DNA of 64,000 nt from Rhyacophila brunnea (GCA_022495005.1 JAGYXB010000161.1:62001-126000); one strand, 5' to 3'. Counted from the first letter of the stretch, positions 36,271-49,149 are shown. The notes: generated by a model from the letters alone, not told the origin. Numbers and translations: made by a program.

Positions 36271-39200
36271 AACTAGTGGAAGGAAAACAAGTTTTCGATA
36301 AAATACAGTTTTGTTTTTAATGTGGCGTACGTTTCTTCTCTTCTTTCGATCTGCCAGTTGTAAACGACGAAAAAAACTGAAATTCAGCATAATGATAAGA
36401 ATCTAAGTACCAAAATTAAAAATAATTTATGCTATACAGTGACCTTCAAAGTTATGGTTAAATCATATATATAACAGTAGTTCTACTATACTAATACGTT
36501 GGTACCTAGCTGTTTGATCATTATCGTTATCATTGTATATTAACAAATATCTGGCAGCATAGTTGAACATGGTTTATAATTATGCGAAAACTTTATTTAC
36601 AAATGGATTCGGCATTTTAATTTTATTGATTGATTGACACCATTTAAAAGCTATTTTCTAAGGAATAACTGTATCTAAACCTACCCAATCGAATATATCA
36701 ATGATTTGACAATACTTAACCAAAAGCTTATTTCAAATATTATCAGCTTTTCTATCAAATTAATACCTAAAATATAACATAATGTTATATTGTCGTACGT
36801 GTATATTGTGGTTTTACTAATGCAATATTAAACTATTACTAATTTATAGTTTGCGGGTAAACATATTAAACCTCTATTAAATCGTGCTTGATTTTCACCA
36901 CTAAAATCTACATATAATATTATATTATTCTATAATGAATAATTTAAATAGTATCTTCAATTATCTATGATATTAAATATTCCATATTATTATAGGATAC
37001 ATACCTATTACATATTACAATGTTAAAATACAGTTTATATTTCTGAAATTAAATCAATAATCCTCCTTGACATACATGACCGTGACAAACTTTCTCTAAT
37101 AGATTTAACGTTCTATTTTTTTTAAATATTGAATAAGTACCTCATTTAAATGAAAGGCGAGTGTTGTTAGAATACTAACCTTATAATTCTATCTAGGTCT
37201 CTTAGTTAACCGTATAGAATTTTAATTAATTAAAATTAACCGTCAGTAACATCCCGTAGCGTATGTAGGCCATGCGATGCTTAGGATGGCAAATGAAGGA
37301 ACATAATACAACAGGAAATACGATCACCGCAGTGGCTGTTTTCCATGAAGTGAACGACACGATCTCTTCGTTAGAAAGTACCGACATCTTAGTTTTTCAA
37401 CATCACAAGGGGGTATCCTTATTTATCAACACCTCTGTAGTCTGTTTGAGAGTATATTTTTATAGACATAATCCTATCGACATCACTAACCATTGGTGTT
37501 CATTGAATACAAATAATCTCCCTTCGCCACCACCTGGTGACCACAGATTCAGCTTAAAATCTATGTCTCCACTCAGGGGCAGCTCTACCTTGAGGGTTGA
37601 TAGGGACCATCCCCACATCGTTATCATGTCAAAAATACATGGCTGATATTTTGATCATTGACATAATATACCTACTTAATTACATGATTAAATGAATTAT
37701 TTGATTTAATTTATCTATCTAAACCCGTCGCAATTTTATAGAGATATTTATTATTATTATACAAATAAATACAGTAATGATTGTACATTATGTAATAACA
37801 TAATGATGATAACGAGGTATTAAAATAATTAATTAAATTAAATACGCCCTATTTCACAGCTACACTTATGTACAAATTAAGATAGCTGTGGCTTCTATTT
37901 CCACTCTTATCCCGTCGCTGTGGTACAAATCTTGTTCTACAAAGTATGTGAATGCATTATCGTTAGTATACGGCATCCGCAAACTGGGCAGCGAATCAAA
38001 TAACCCCATGGTGAGTAAAAACGCTCGCTGTATATCGTTGTTCAAAACTGATAATTTATTATAAGTCTATAATAATTATTATTATTAATTATTGATATTT
38101 TTAAGCACGCATTTTATTTATTCTGAAAAATTACTCATTTCCTCATTAATAAAAATAAATCATATTATTATAAGTAGCTTGGTATATAATGTATAATATG
38201 AGAAAGTAGAAATGTATGTATATTTAATAATGAATTGCTAAACCCTACCACCTAAAACGTCGTCGTGACGACGGTGTCTGCACTATTTTCTTCATAATAT
38301 TATTATTTTTCTAAATAAACGTGGGTTTAGTTGAATTTTCCATTCATAGATGTCACGGTTTGCATATAATCTTCCCTAAGTATTTTGTGTTGCCGCATAT
38401 TCTACTTAGGAAGTGTGATAGCGTCTGGCCCCAAAACATCACCGCTTCTATTGCACATTATCCTTTGTCTTAGGTATGTTAATGCAACTCTTTAACTTTA
38501 CAATTAGTGGAAACATTTCCGTTAGTGTATTTTCGTGTAAGTTTCCATTTAGAGAGAAAATTATGTTACGTGCATTTGATAAAATTTATTTTTCTCTGTG
38601 TTGCTATTTTTCAATTAGTAACAGTTTATATATATATATATATATAACTGTCAACTGTAAGCAGATTTAAATATTTAACATAATCATCATTATTATTTTG
38701 TTAATTTCATTTAAACTTTCATGTCGGGGTCACCATTTATCATTATAAAAAATTGTTTGAAATTGTTAACCTCACATCGACAACAATTTTATCTGATAGA
38801 AACTTTGATATTAATACACTGAGGCATGTAGTTTTTTCTTCTTTATTGTATGCACTACCAACTGAGAACTGCTATATTTTTGGTTTTGATATACTTGGAT
38901 AATTTTAGTTTAATAATATCTTATTACATTCGTATTTCAATAGTTGCAGGAAAATACTATTTGTTTTGAACGAGTATTCGTTTGCGAGTTTACTTATCGA
39001 GTGTTTGGTTATCGACTGAGAATAATGTATCTCTCTTTTCACCACTAGGTGTCTCTACAGTTTATAGACTATATTATTATATCGGTACTGTGATGGCAGA
39101 CGGTTATAATTGCAGTTTTTTCACTCTTTTCTTTCTATTATATTTCTTTTGACTTTATTGTTCTCAAAGTAATGTTAAAAGAACATCTGACCAAATGTGA

Positions 39201-41087
39201 AAAAAGTGGAAATGGCAAAAAGATATATCTGCTAAAAATGCAAGATAACAGTAACAAACACCTCAGTCTTTTTAAAATGATTAAAGGTTTATATCGGAAT
39301 GCTAATTCTGTTTATTTTGATTTAAAATACTTCAAAATATCTTATAAACTAACTTCTCAGACTGATTTCAAAACGTTGTTGTGTAAACAGCAGTTATAAC
39401 CGTTTGCCATTACAATACCGATATGTGCCAATAAAATAAAGCTAAATTTTGATCTCAAAAGGTTCTGAATATTACACTTATTACAATTTATTCATCACGA
39501 GTATATTAATTTAGTAGTTAGTTTGCAGTGGTAGGCAGGCTAGTGAGGAGTAGTCTGGAGAAGAAGGAGACGCGCGCCCAGATCCAACCGTAGTATATAA
39601 TATCATTGATTATGTACCTATTGATCTTAATAAACTACTGGTAATAGGCAATTTATATATATATATATATATATATATTTATTTTTTTTTACTTATTTTC
39701 AAACATTAAAAATCCGGATGGCAGCGCCACCTGTCAATATTCTTAGATGTGGCTTTGTTCTGCAACATAAACTATTTTGATTAAAACTTGCAGACCATTT
39801 TATTACATTTTTACCGTTCCGTAAATCTGTCATAAATTAATTATAATGTATTTTAATACTTTCTATAAACACTCGATATGCTATTACTGAGCTTCCTATA
39901 TTTTTTTTATTTCACTACATGATTAGAATATAATAATTTAGTGTTTACGTTTACTTTCTCTCCCACCTTAAAATTTTATTATTAATGCTATCGACTGATT
40001 GTACTTGGCGAAATTTGAATTTAAATCCATTAGAATTTAAAATTTTAATATGTTTTCTCACTGTCTCGCTCTATAACTATTACTCTAGCTCTACAACTAT
40101 AATATACGGTAATACCGATATAATTTTTTAAATAATATGCCTACAGCTAGGATGGAAAACTATGACTTACGTGTTACCGAGCTGCACTTACCCCTGAATA
40201 TTATTATCTCAATTCAACTTAATGGATAATTCTTTTTTTTTAATAATACAAGCTGTTTGTATACTTATCAATCACAGTCGACTACATAGTTTGTACATCA
40301 AATATACCTAATAAAAATATATTAATAAAATGCTAGCAATTCTCAGTTATTGGTTACATATGTGTTTAAACACATGACCACAGTTTATCGCTATCAAAAG
40401 AAACATGAACACTTGGGTAAAAAAATACTATGACATAAAATACTATCTAAAAACAAACTAAACTTCTTTTTTGAAATATAGTTTGTTATCACTCTGATTG
40501 TAAGTAAGGCTATTATAAAAAAGTTATTAACATTTACTATGAATTAAAAGTTTCGCAGTTTCAGAGAAAATAATGATTGGAACTGTCCAAGTTTGAAAGC
40601 GTTATATCAATATTGAACGAATCCAATTATTTTAAAATCAAATTTCCATCCACGCTTAGGTATTGCAGGCTTGGAAGTGCACAAAACCGATTTGAAAGTT
40701 CATCCTTGCAGCGCTAATGATCGTTGTTAGGAAATGAAAAACTTCCACTCGTGGTATTCTTTTTTATAATTCCACTGACAATTTTTGAAAGCTTATCGTG
40801 CCATATTAAAATGAAGTTGCCGTGTTTTCAACCCTAAGTCGACATTCTGTAATGCAAATTAGATTGACCTCGCGTCTAACCTTATCATATCTCACAATAT
40901 CAAATAAATAAATCTACTATATATTACTATCATTGTACACGATTATGTACATTATATAGGTACATATTACAAACACAAACCATTTCAAAGCCAATTCCCA
41001 ATATATCAATTCACGCAATAGCTGAAACTCATCAGAGAAAAGTATATTTCATTTAATATTTGTAATATAATATGAAAGTCAACATTT
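36271..41087. other. intron, unassigned, with simple repeats
   Basis: The ORF at 37272-37646 (124 codons) lies in a moderately GC-richer patch. It has no recognisable domain and no splice context, and I cannot call it a gene. (TA)n runs occur at about 38627-38645 and 39655-39677. CTTCCCTAAGTA..TACTTAGGAAG near 38371-38413 is a small hairpin. Nothing else is supported. Confidence 0.45.
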
Positions 41088-41228
41088 TTTTCTTCTTCTT
41101 CTTCTTTATTGTCCTGTATACACTTCTGTGGATCGTATAAACACTACGATATGCCTCTAATATCCACTATTGCTTGTGACTCTTTCGAGGCATCTTCATC
41201 ACGTGATTAAGCCCGTATCCGGAAATTT
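41088..41228 (-). repeat. LINE/SINE-like 3' tail with AATAAA and (GAA)n, interrupted by fold-back element
   Basis: On the minus strand the sequence ends ATACAGGACAATAAAGAAGA followed by more GAA units: a polyadenylation-like AATAAA followed by a microsatellite tail, as in many insect LINEs and SINEs. The upstream part on this strand appears to continue past the fold-back element at 41229-41587 into 41588-41850. No family is assigned. Confidence 0.4.
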
Positions 41229-41587
41229 GTACGTAAACAGTTCACCGCAGGACACTTATTCGTGCGCCGCAGTACGTGAAACATGAGTTCGTGTAATATT
41301 TAATCAAATGACGAGTTCTTCGTTGAACATTTCACCATGGAGTATTTTTTACGTATGCTACAACAAGTGGAGATGTCTTTACTACGTTAGGTTAGGTTAG
41401 GTTAGGGTTAATCTAATTGGAAAAGTACTATTTGCAAACAATCGACGCATTTTGTAAGATACGTACAAATGTATTCTACGGTGAAAACTTCAACGAAGAA
41501 CTCGTCATTTGATAAAATGTTATACGAACTCATGTTTCACGTACTGCGGCGCACGAATAAGTGTCCCACGATGAACTGCATACGTAC
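41229..41587. mobile_element. 359-bp fold-back MITE with TTAGG array
   Basis: The left arm GTACGTAAACAGTTCACCGC and the right arm (reverse complement GTACGTATGCAGTTCATCG) match inward for about 120 bp, including TTATTCGTGCGCCGCAGTAC, GTGAAACATGAGTTCGT and AATGACGAGTTCTTCGTTGA, with few mismatches. (TTAGG)n lies at 41386-41410 near the centre. The same termini occur on the element at 14739-15123. No ORF. Confidence 0.85.
41386..41410. repeat. (TTAGG)n telomere-type repeat inside fold-back element
   Basis: About four to five TTAGG units followed by GGTTA. They lie in the unpaired centre of the element at 41229-41587. Confidence 0.85.
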
Positions 41588-43083
41588 AACTTACATGTAA
41601 CCGATTGAGCCAGGTCTAAAATTCTATCTCCATATTAGATATGACGAGACGCTTCCAGATTTCTTGTCTTATCTCTTCTTGTATATGAAAAAGTCATAAA
41701 TTCAATATCGCTTCTGTAAATATCTTTTCTCAAAACTTAGTTCACGATCGCTCTGAATCTATCTGACTATTTACGGTAATGATACAGAATAAGTACATTC
41801 AACAGGCAGCATCTGGTTCTATCTGAGTACATACTAGATATGTTTCATTGAGTTGAATATTACTCCATCCTTTCTCTTTCAAAAAATGAGTTCTCCTTGC
41901 AATGTTCCATATATATATAAGCAATTCATTAATTTAAAAGTACTTAACAATAAGCTACATCAATAAAAATTTGACTACTATTTATTCATTTCAAAAAAAT
42001 CCATATTCAAATAATGCATAAAATATGTTAGTAACATATTATTATAATAATATACCTAAAAACATTATTACCCATTCATGTTTTTATAGTATTAACTATT
42101 TCATTACATTCATTAAAATTTTCACTAACGAGCATAAATCGTGTTCAGTTTTCATTAACGATGAAATGAACACACAACAAACTATCGGAATGATTATATT
42201 TGTTTCTAAAAATATTTTATATAATTATCATTTCCAATAAACATTATCTAGACATTCATAGAAGAAAACATCGATGGAACCGATCGCACGCTATTGCAAA
42301 TAATGGCATCCGATTGCATTTTAAATATCGGAAGCTGCAGTAATGAGATCAAATATCTCATAAACTGCATAGGTATTGTTTTCCTTGGTAGATATTATTT
42401 CTGATTGCTTCTTACATTCTAATTCATTTTAAATAAGATGTAGGTACTATGACTGTATTTACTAACCTTATATAACTTCATATAAACTCTCATTTCTATA
42501 AATAGCCATATTTTTTTTTACTAACTCACATTATATATAAAGACTTGAAATTCAATACAGATGTGGTCATAAAATTACAATACGTTGTATTTGCATCTGG
42601 GTATGGCCATGTGCTTAAAAACTTCCCCTTACAATGTTCTTTCAAAAAACTATCATGTTGTGTTAAGTTGATAGTATTCTTATTTGTGGGTAAATTTATA
42701 TACTATTTAGTCAACGCTATCGCAATGTATAATGTATAATAAGTGTCATGCTTTAACATTTTAAATATATCTTAACCTTGATTCGACTTTTCGTGAGAAT
42801 AGTACCTATCGATTCAATGCGTCAAGATTTTTCATAACTTAACAACTTTTAACTTTATAATTGGCTATTCACTAAATCTATAAAAGTTTTAAATATTTCT
42901 CTGAGATGTTTATGAGGTACCATATTTTTAATAAATATTTTAAAAAAATCTTTTAAATTATCAATATTTTGCCTATTTTTTTGTAGAATCGATGTATTTA
43001 TTACTTGAGTCGAATGGATTTTAATAATCGATCTTTTTTAATATCTTTATTTATTACCTACTACACTATTTATAATATATATA
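41588..43083. other. AT-rich intron, partly possible older LINE/SINE
   Basis: 41588-41850 is GC-richer and may be the upstream part of the element whose tail is at 41088. The ORFs at 42025-42240 and 42545-42739 are AT-driven and unassigned. Confidence 0.4.
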
Positions 43084-43094
43084 CTAGCTGACCC

Positions 43095-43112
43095 GGCAAA
43101 CGTTGTTCTGCC
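43095..43112 (-). other. Helitron 3' terminal hairpin
   Basis: GGCAGAACAACGTTTGCC on the minus strand pairs GGCA-AAC with GTT-TGCC (7 bp, one bulged G, AAC loop), 7 bases upstream of the terminal CTAG. This is the terminator structure typical of Helitrons. Confidence 0.8.
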
Positions 43113-43390
43113 ATATAAATTATTTCTAGTGAATATTTTGGTTGTTAAATAAAAAATAACGAATGTATCGTAAGTGTGTGGGGATGGGATCTATGATAGA
43201 AAGAGGAATAGAGCGCTGTAGACGATGACCGCCGATAAAAACAAAAAACATCAACCATTCATTTTCTCAATTCAAAATGAGTAATGATGTTCATAATGAA
43301 TGAATTACCTGTGACAGGATCTCGTTGTTTAATGTTTATGCAATATCCGTCTTGTCCCTTCCAGAAAAATAGCAGATATTGGAGAGCGTC

Positions 43391-44443
43391 CTATGAACGG
43401 TGTGTGTCAGCAATGAACTCCAGATTATTGTTTCTTCTTCGAATCACGATTTCTCGCGTCGATGTGCGGTCGCCAACCATGATTCCAGCAATGTCATCAA
43501 CAACAGTCGCATTGAATCGACGTACGTGCTCTCCAGCTGGTATTTTATCAGGATTGATGACAATAGCGTGATTGTCACTTTGCAATTTGTGCATGTGTGC
43601 TTTGAAGAATTTCAATAATTCATTGTGCTCATTCAACAGGGCGTCCAGTTCGCCGACAATGCGCCTGGCATTAGGCGAATTGAGGTTATTGTAGCCGCAA
43701 CGTGCATCCACATGATTGATGTCCCCACCGCCCATGAAGTAGATTTGTAAAAATTTATGTGGTTCGTTTGGCATTGGCAGCAATGAGCCTACTTTGTGGT
43801 ATACTTGGCCTTTGATTTTGAACGTAGAATGGAATTGTTTACCATTTGCCGAAGTATTGTGAACTATTTCTGTTGCTCCGGACGAAGTCATTTGGAAGCA
43901 TGAATTGAATGTGCGAATGGACTTCAGGAACAGGTTTGAATCTGGAACCGTGCCGATGAGCAAGCCGTTCAATGGTTCTGGTGGTATCTCAATTTCTGGT
44001 AGTTGCACTTTTCCCGATGCGCAACACATCCCGGCTGACTCATGTTTGAATTTGAGCGCATGACAATGGGGACATTCTTTGTCCATAGCACCAATCAGCA
44101 CTTTCGGATGAGCGGAATATTCAATATCTGGCTCGTACTCGAATGCGAAACGAAGGAACGAAGCGAATGTAAATGTTCGATGTACTTGTTGGCGTTGTCT
44201 GTCATTTGCTCTGCGTGGGTTAACTACGAACCGGCGCGTTTGGCTCCGTTCCAATTGTCGTTGTTGATTTCGTTCAGCTCGTGCCTCTTGTAATTGGGAT
44301 GCACGCAATTGTGACATGCTTACACGCACGTTTTTGTTATCTTGTAGGATTTGTTTGTCTGTTCTTTCTGCTCTACTATTTCGCATGTTTGTTGCTTTAT
44401 TCGTTCGACGGCCCAAATGGCCCCCCTTGCGTCTTGCTGGCAT
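43391..44443 (-). pseudogene. Helitron Rep-helicase, N-terminal fragment
   Basis: An intact reading frame of about 350 codons. The likely start is MPARRKGGHLGRR at 44443; the frame also has an earlier Met at 44587 whose added residues look non-coding. A basic, Gln/Arg-rich N-terminus is followed by CPHCHALKFKHESAGMCC (zinc-binding-like), then the Helitron N-terminal domain: VQLPEIEIPPEPLNGLL, YHKVGSLLPMPNEPHKFLQI, PDKIPAGEHVRRFN, then EIVIRRRN. It stops at ADTHRS-stop, where the family continues with Tyr (YDALQYP). After the stop the same frame still reads DALQYLLFFW and INIKQRDPVTG before diverging near 43300. The conserved HUH motif and helicase are missing, so no rolling-circle activity is possible. 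Confidence 0.85.
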
Positions 44444-44930
44444 TGTGCACTGTAAATTCACGCACATAAAAATAGATAAATCAAAATAAATCGTACAAAA
44501 TTTTGCACGCACTGCGTTGTGATATGCCGAATGAAATGTCAAAATAACGCGACGCTTCTCTTGAATTCTTCTCGGACGTAGCGCCATCTGTCATTCAACA
44601 ACATAAATAATTTCATGTAATGCAAATGCAAAATAATAAAAAAAATACAAAAAGAAATTTTCAAAAAAATAAAAGAAAAAATTTTCTGGATAGAGATACC
44701 CTAATCACCTAGCGGTATGAAATATACTTGTTGACCTATTCTCATACCTAACAAATATACATAAAAAAATTCATAAAAATCGGTCGAGCCATTTCGGAGG
44801 AGTTCGACCACAAACATCGTGACACGAGATTTTTATATATATAGAGATATATATATATATATATTATATTCGTACTTGATACTAATAGAAGAAAGAATTT
44901 GAATGAAATATATAAATCAGTAGAATAATT

Positions 44931-45250
44931 GTTGTTTTTATTTAATAAAACGCAATTTTTTTGTAGTACTTATTCCACTTTTAATCAATAGATTAGGACC
45001 GGTTTCGTCCGCCTCAGTGGGACATTTTCAACTGAATACATTTTTTTAAAAACAATATTTTTATCAAACAAAATCCAAAGCGATAGAAATAATATAACAA
45101 TAGGTACATAAATAATTATCCATCCAATAATACCTTCCCGATAACAGACTAATTTAAAACTAAACTAAACTTTAAAACTGGTCCTAATCTATTGATTAAA
45201 AGTGGAATAAGTACTATAAAAAAAAATGCGTTTTATTAAATAAAAACAAC
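44931..45250. repeat. 320-bp inverted repeat with 73-bp arms
   Basis: 44931-45003 (GTTGTTTTTATTTAATAAAA ... ATTAGGACC) is repeated as reverse complement at 45178-45250 with about two mismatches. The left arm continues into GGTTTCGTCCGCCTCAGTGG, which the right arm lacks. The left unit matches single copies at 24765-24872 and 59234-59341. It was probably formed by inverted duplication of one repeat unit, or is a composite element. Confidence 0.85.
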
Positions 45251-47596
45251 AAAACAATGCAGTTCCACCATGACGATTGTTGCTTCAAGTCGAATTCTGA
45301 CTAAATATTTTCTTTAAAAAAAACTAATAATTACGTATATTGAGTTATTTTGTGATAATACATACTATTATATACAATGCTAGATTCATAAATGATACAC
45401 ATTATTCATTTGATAGAAAACGTTTAATTAAAAATAGAATATCATTCTTCTCACTCTTTTTTCGTTGGTTGCATAATATCGATCCTATTTTCCTTCCATC
45501 TCACACTTGCTTCGATTAAGCCCACAACAGGGTTCCACGATAACCTACTTTCTCAACAAATTCTGAAGCCATTTCACGTATGAATGTGCACTCGTTTAAC
45601 ATCCGTGAAATTCGTTTAATTATATTCTGACTGCATTGTTTTTCAAATTCCTTACTGCCTATACTAAATTGACCCAATTTGTAATATAATATATAAAATA
45701 TTTACTTTGTTCTCAAATCCACATTATTCCAAATCGTTACCTTAGTTCTAATTTTTTTTATATATTGTATTTTGATTACACCTCAGAAATATATTGAAAA
45801 ATATTTGCAGCGAGTGAGACTAATAATTAATGCACCGGATGTCGGCCAATGTACTTACTAATTAAGGGCCCACATGCTCAGAGTAGGTGAAAATGGAGCT
45901 TTTATCGTATTTTCAGAGCATAACCCTGGACATTCCTTAAACGTTGTAGATAATCTATTTATATAATTTTGAAGCCCTATTATCCTTTATATTTATTTTA
46001 AACACTTGATGACTGCATAAAGTATTTTTATTACAAAAGATAGTATGCTTTTAAGCCTCTCGCTCTAATGTTTTAGACCATAGTCATATTTCAGTACATC
46101 TATGTGCAGTGGTGTTAAGATGTTTTATATTTAATAATTTTTAAACGCATTTATAAAACCATTAGTAAAATTAATGTTAACATTATAAAAGTGACATATT
46201 TACAATAAAAAATATATTTTATAATCTTTGTGATCCCAAATTTGACAAGAATTAGGCATTTAATATTCAAAAAATGGGCACGATTAACAGATTTGAAGAT
46301 AATTCTAAAGACACTGATTATAAGTTATGTTTTTGACCATTCAAATGTGATACACCTCATACGAATAATGGTTGCTTTATAATAATTATTGACCTAAGAA
46401 TAAGGTAGTATGTATTTTTTTTAAATACGCCATTTCTATTCTTCTCTTTTGAAACAAGTTTGAATATTTAATCCAGATATATGAAATGATGGTAGATAGA
46501 TATATGGTATAGTAGAATTTTGGACAGTAAATACCTGAGTTGATTAATAATATATGCCTACTTAACAGAAACAAACCACATTTTTATCAATAGTAATTTG
46601 TGAGGCATGTTATTTTGCTGCTACAGCAAATTATGGTAACAAAGTGTTTAAAATTTGTCGGACAACGATAATAATAAATTTTATCGTAGGGAGAGTGAGT
46701 ATTCCAATGGTTTGGCGATACATTCAGGAAGAATATTTATTGGTTTTAACCCTAGTATCGGATAATAATATACATAATAGTGATAAACGCAATTAATTTA
46801 TGAATAAAATAAATTGGTATATATTCAATGAATATTACTTAAGATTAAATTTATGAATGTAAAATTTTGTTATTTAAAGTGCATCCATTGGCACAGCAGC
46901 AGAATATACCGAATAAGACTTCAATATCCATCGTATTCCGGTTTTTATGCTATTGAAATAACATCGCTACATTTTAAAACAAAATCTAGTCTCCATAATC
47001 GTTGTATTGAGTATATTCGTGTTACCAAACATAATCTAAAATATTGTTCTACTGTTTTGAAAACAAATTCCAACAATAGCATATTTTTATTGTAATTGAA
47101 GTAACATAAACGTTTTACAAATTTAAAATTGAATAAACCAACGTCTTATTGTTTAAATGTATCCTTTGTGTTTCGGATTTTGTTTTAAAGTCTTCTAATT
47201 GAAGACCTTTTGTTGAGAATTGCATCATTCTCCGCTGCTACAAAATACCTTTATTATTTCAATTTAAGCTTAGGAACCCTTTCTTTTAAATTGAGTAAAG
47301 TATTTCGCCACAAAACCATTAGTCCTATCTGAATGAACATTTCTTTAATTTAAATTTTAATGGTTTTCATTTAATATAATAACCACATAAGAAATTATCT
47401 CGATAGCAAACGGTCGGTATCTTTATAATGGTACCTACATATTTCTTAATCGTACTTTTACCAAAATTCAATTGAAAAATAATGGATCTAAGTAATTTAG
47501 TTTTGTATATTATTTATGGAGTTAAGCGTAAAAAGAATTTTAAATGAAACTTTTTAATATTGTGATAAAATATTACTTTTATAATATAATATAAGT
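45251..47596. other. AT-rich intron, nothing recognised
   Basis: No gene or structured repeat supported. ORFs at 46386-46574 and 46853-47095 are chance AT-rich frames. Confidence 0.45.
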
Positions 47597-48148
47597 CAGT
47601 GGCGGAGGGTGAATAAGAGCTTTTTAAGATCCAACATAAATAGTGCCCACTAAACTATGTCAGTCATACGTATTTGTTTTCATTGAACCAATACTCAAAA
47701 TTGCAGATAGTGTTGGTTAGTTTCTAAAATTCAACTATACCCTGCGTAAACCATGCCATAATAGAAAATAGTAAAAAATATTCACCTATCTATAAAATAT
47801 TTAATATTATGCCATTAAATCATATATAATTTTGTATATTTTATAGATAGAACAATAAGTTTGTTTATATGATTTGGTTAAGGCAGGACTTAACGAATTT
47901 AAAAAGAAATTAACCAATACCATCTGTAACGTATTTTTTTAATTCAACGTAAATAAATAAATATGACAAATATGCATTATTTTTGCTGGATCGCCCATAG
48001 CATAACAAAATTATTATGGTTTCGTTCAGGCAGGGCTTAATTAATTTTCAAAGACTAAGCAACAAAATCTGTAATGTGTAGTCTTCGTTCAATAAAAACA
48101 AATACGTATGATTGACAAAAGTTAGTGTGCCTCAACCCTTTGCCACTG
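47597..48148. mobile_element. hAT-like MITE, 552 bp
   Basis: The left end CAGTGGCGGAGGGTG and the right end (reverse complement CAGTGGCAAAGGGTTGAGG) form hAT-type inverted termini. Flanking octamers ATATAAGT and CTATAAAT match at 6 of 8 positions, consistent with an old 8-bp target duplication. The interior has further imperfect inverted and direct copies of AATCATACGTATTTGTTTT and GGCAGG(A/G)CTTAA. Confidence 0.7.
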
Positions 48149-48834
48149 CTATAAATATTTGTTAAAACTATCTAAAATCAGTCAAAAATAATAATATATC
48201 ACAGAATAACACATAAATAGTATTGCCAAAAAAATCTAATATGTTATATAATGAATTATGAAGGTAGGTACAATTTTTTTTTGGTCAGCTAATGCCATAA
48301 ATTTAACCCGAAAGATTTATTTCTTACAGCCTTTCCCACGATCAAATTTTTCTCAACAATATCTCGTTGACAAAATTTACAAGTATTCCGAAACACTTTC
48401 CAAACGCTAGTGCTATTTTATTGAACACAAAAAGCCCTTCAAATAATCCTATTTTCCTGTCAAGTTCTGCGTACAGGATTGCTTCCGTTCAGGTAAGGAC
48501 CATTAGGTTTTGACACCCTCTATAAATTGTCGGGGTTGGGCCTACCGCTAGTGTTTTGGAGAGTAGAAAAGAATTATTGTTATCTATTTTTTTCCAAAAG
48601 CATGCTTACAAAGTGTATACGTGAAAATAAGTATAATAACATATATCAGTGATGTCACAAATCCAAGTTTGTGAGAATGACTCTTTTTATTTATTGCTAA
48701 AACTACACAATCGCGTGGTAAATTCTCTGGTTTATCCAGAAATTTTCAACAACTTTTCTGTTTGGTATCTACTTAATACTATTATATTAGATAATAACTA
48801 TTATTATTATATCATTAGTATCAATTAGGGTCAG
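48149..48834. other. AT-rich intron, nothing recognised
   Basis: No gene or structured repeat recognised. There is a small GC-richer patch at about 48420-48560. Confidence 0.4.
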
Positions 48835-48900
48835 ACTACTGCTGGATGAAGGCCTTTCATGCTACTTCCACTCTCGGGAGCGGTAGCTAAGGTACTACTA
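48835..48900 (-). repeat. possible LINE 3'-end scrap
   Basis: On the minus strand GGCCTTCATCCAGCAGTAGT encodes AFIQQ-stop. This matches the terminal residues expected of the RTE-like element whose plus-strand end lies at 49890-49905 (EAVIQQ-stop). The match is very short, so confidence is low. Confidence 0.35.
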
Positions 48901-49149
48901 TATAACTGAATTAATGGCATATCCGGCATTCTACTATTTCACCTGCTTGGCGGTTTCTGTCACATTGCGTACGTTATTCTGTAGACTTACATTTAAACGT
49001 AGTAGTGATTGACGCCGCATTGTTTCGCGTAGCAGATGATAAAGCAAAAATCGCCTTGATGGCAACCGATCGCTAGGGAGACTTTCATCCAAGAGTGTGT
49101 TGATCTAGCTAGACTGATATTTTTTTACTCACATAAACCAAAAACGATC

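Larger units (their letters stand above)
43084..44847 (-). mobile_element. Helitron, internally deleted, with both termini
   Basis: On the minus strand the element starts TCTCTATATATATAAAAATC at 44847 (possibly TCTAT at 44845), preceded by A. It ends with CTAG at 43087-43084 followed by T, the A^T insertion context of Helitrons. A 3' hairpin sits 7 bases before CTAG, with arms GGCA(G)AAC and GTTTGCC (43112-43095). The 5' part encodes the N-terminal region of a Rep-helicase. The HUH nuclease and helicase regions are absent. At 1.76 kb it is far shorter than autonomous copies, which are several kilobases. Confidence 0.88.

Noticed and set aside
37272..37646. 124-codon plus-strand ORF as a possible gene
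   Set aside because: No recognisable domain, no splice or promoter context, and it lies in a long AT-rich intron of another gene. Likely repeat-derived or chance.
38627..39677. (TA)n tracts as functional sites
   Set aside because: Simple repeats of this size are common in AT-rich insect introns.
43284..44469. Four plus-strand ORFs across the Helitron
   Set aside because: They are antisense shadows of the minus-strand Rep-helicase fragment.
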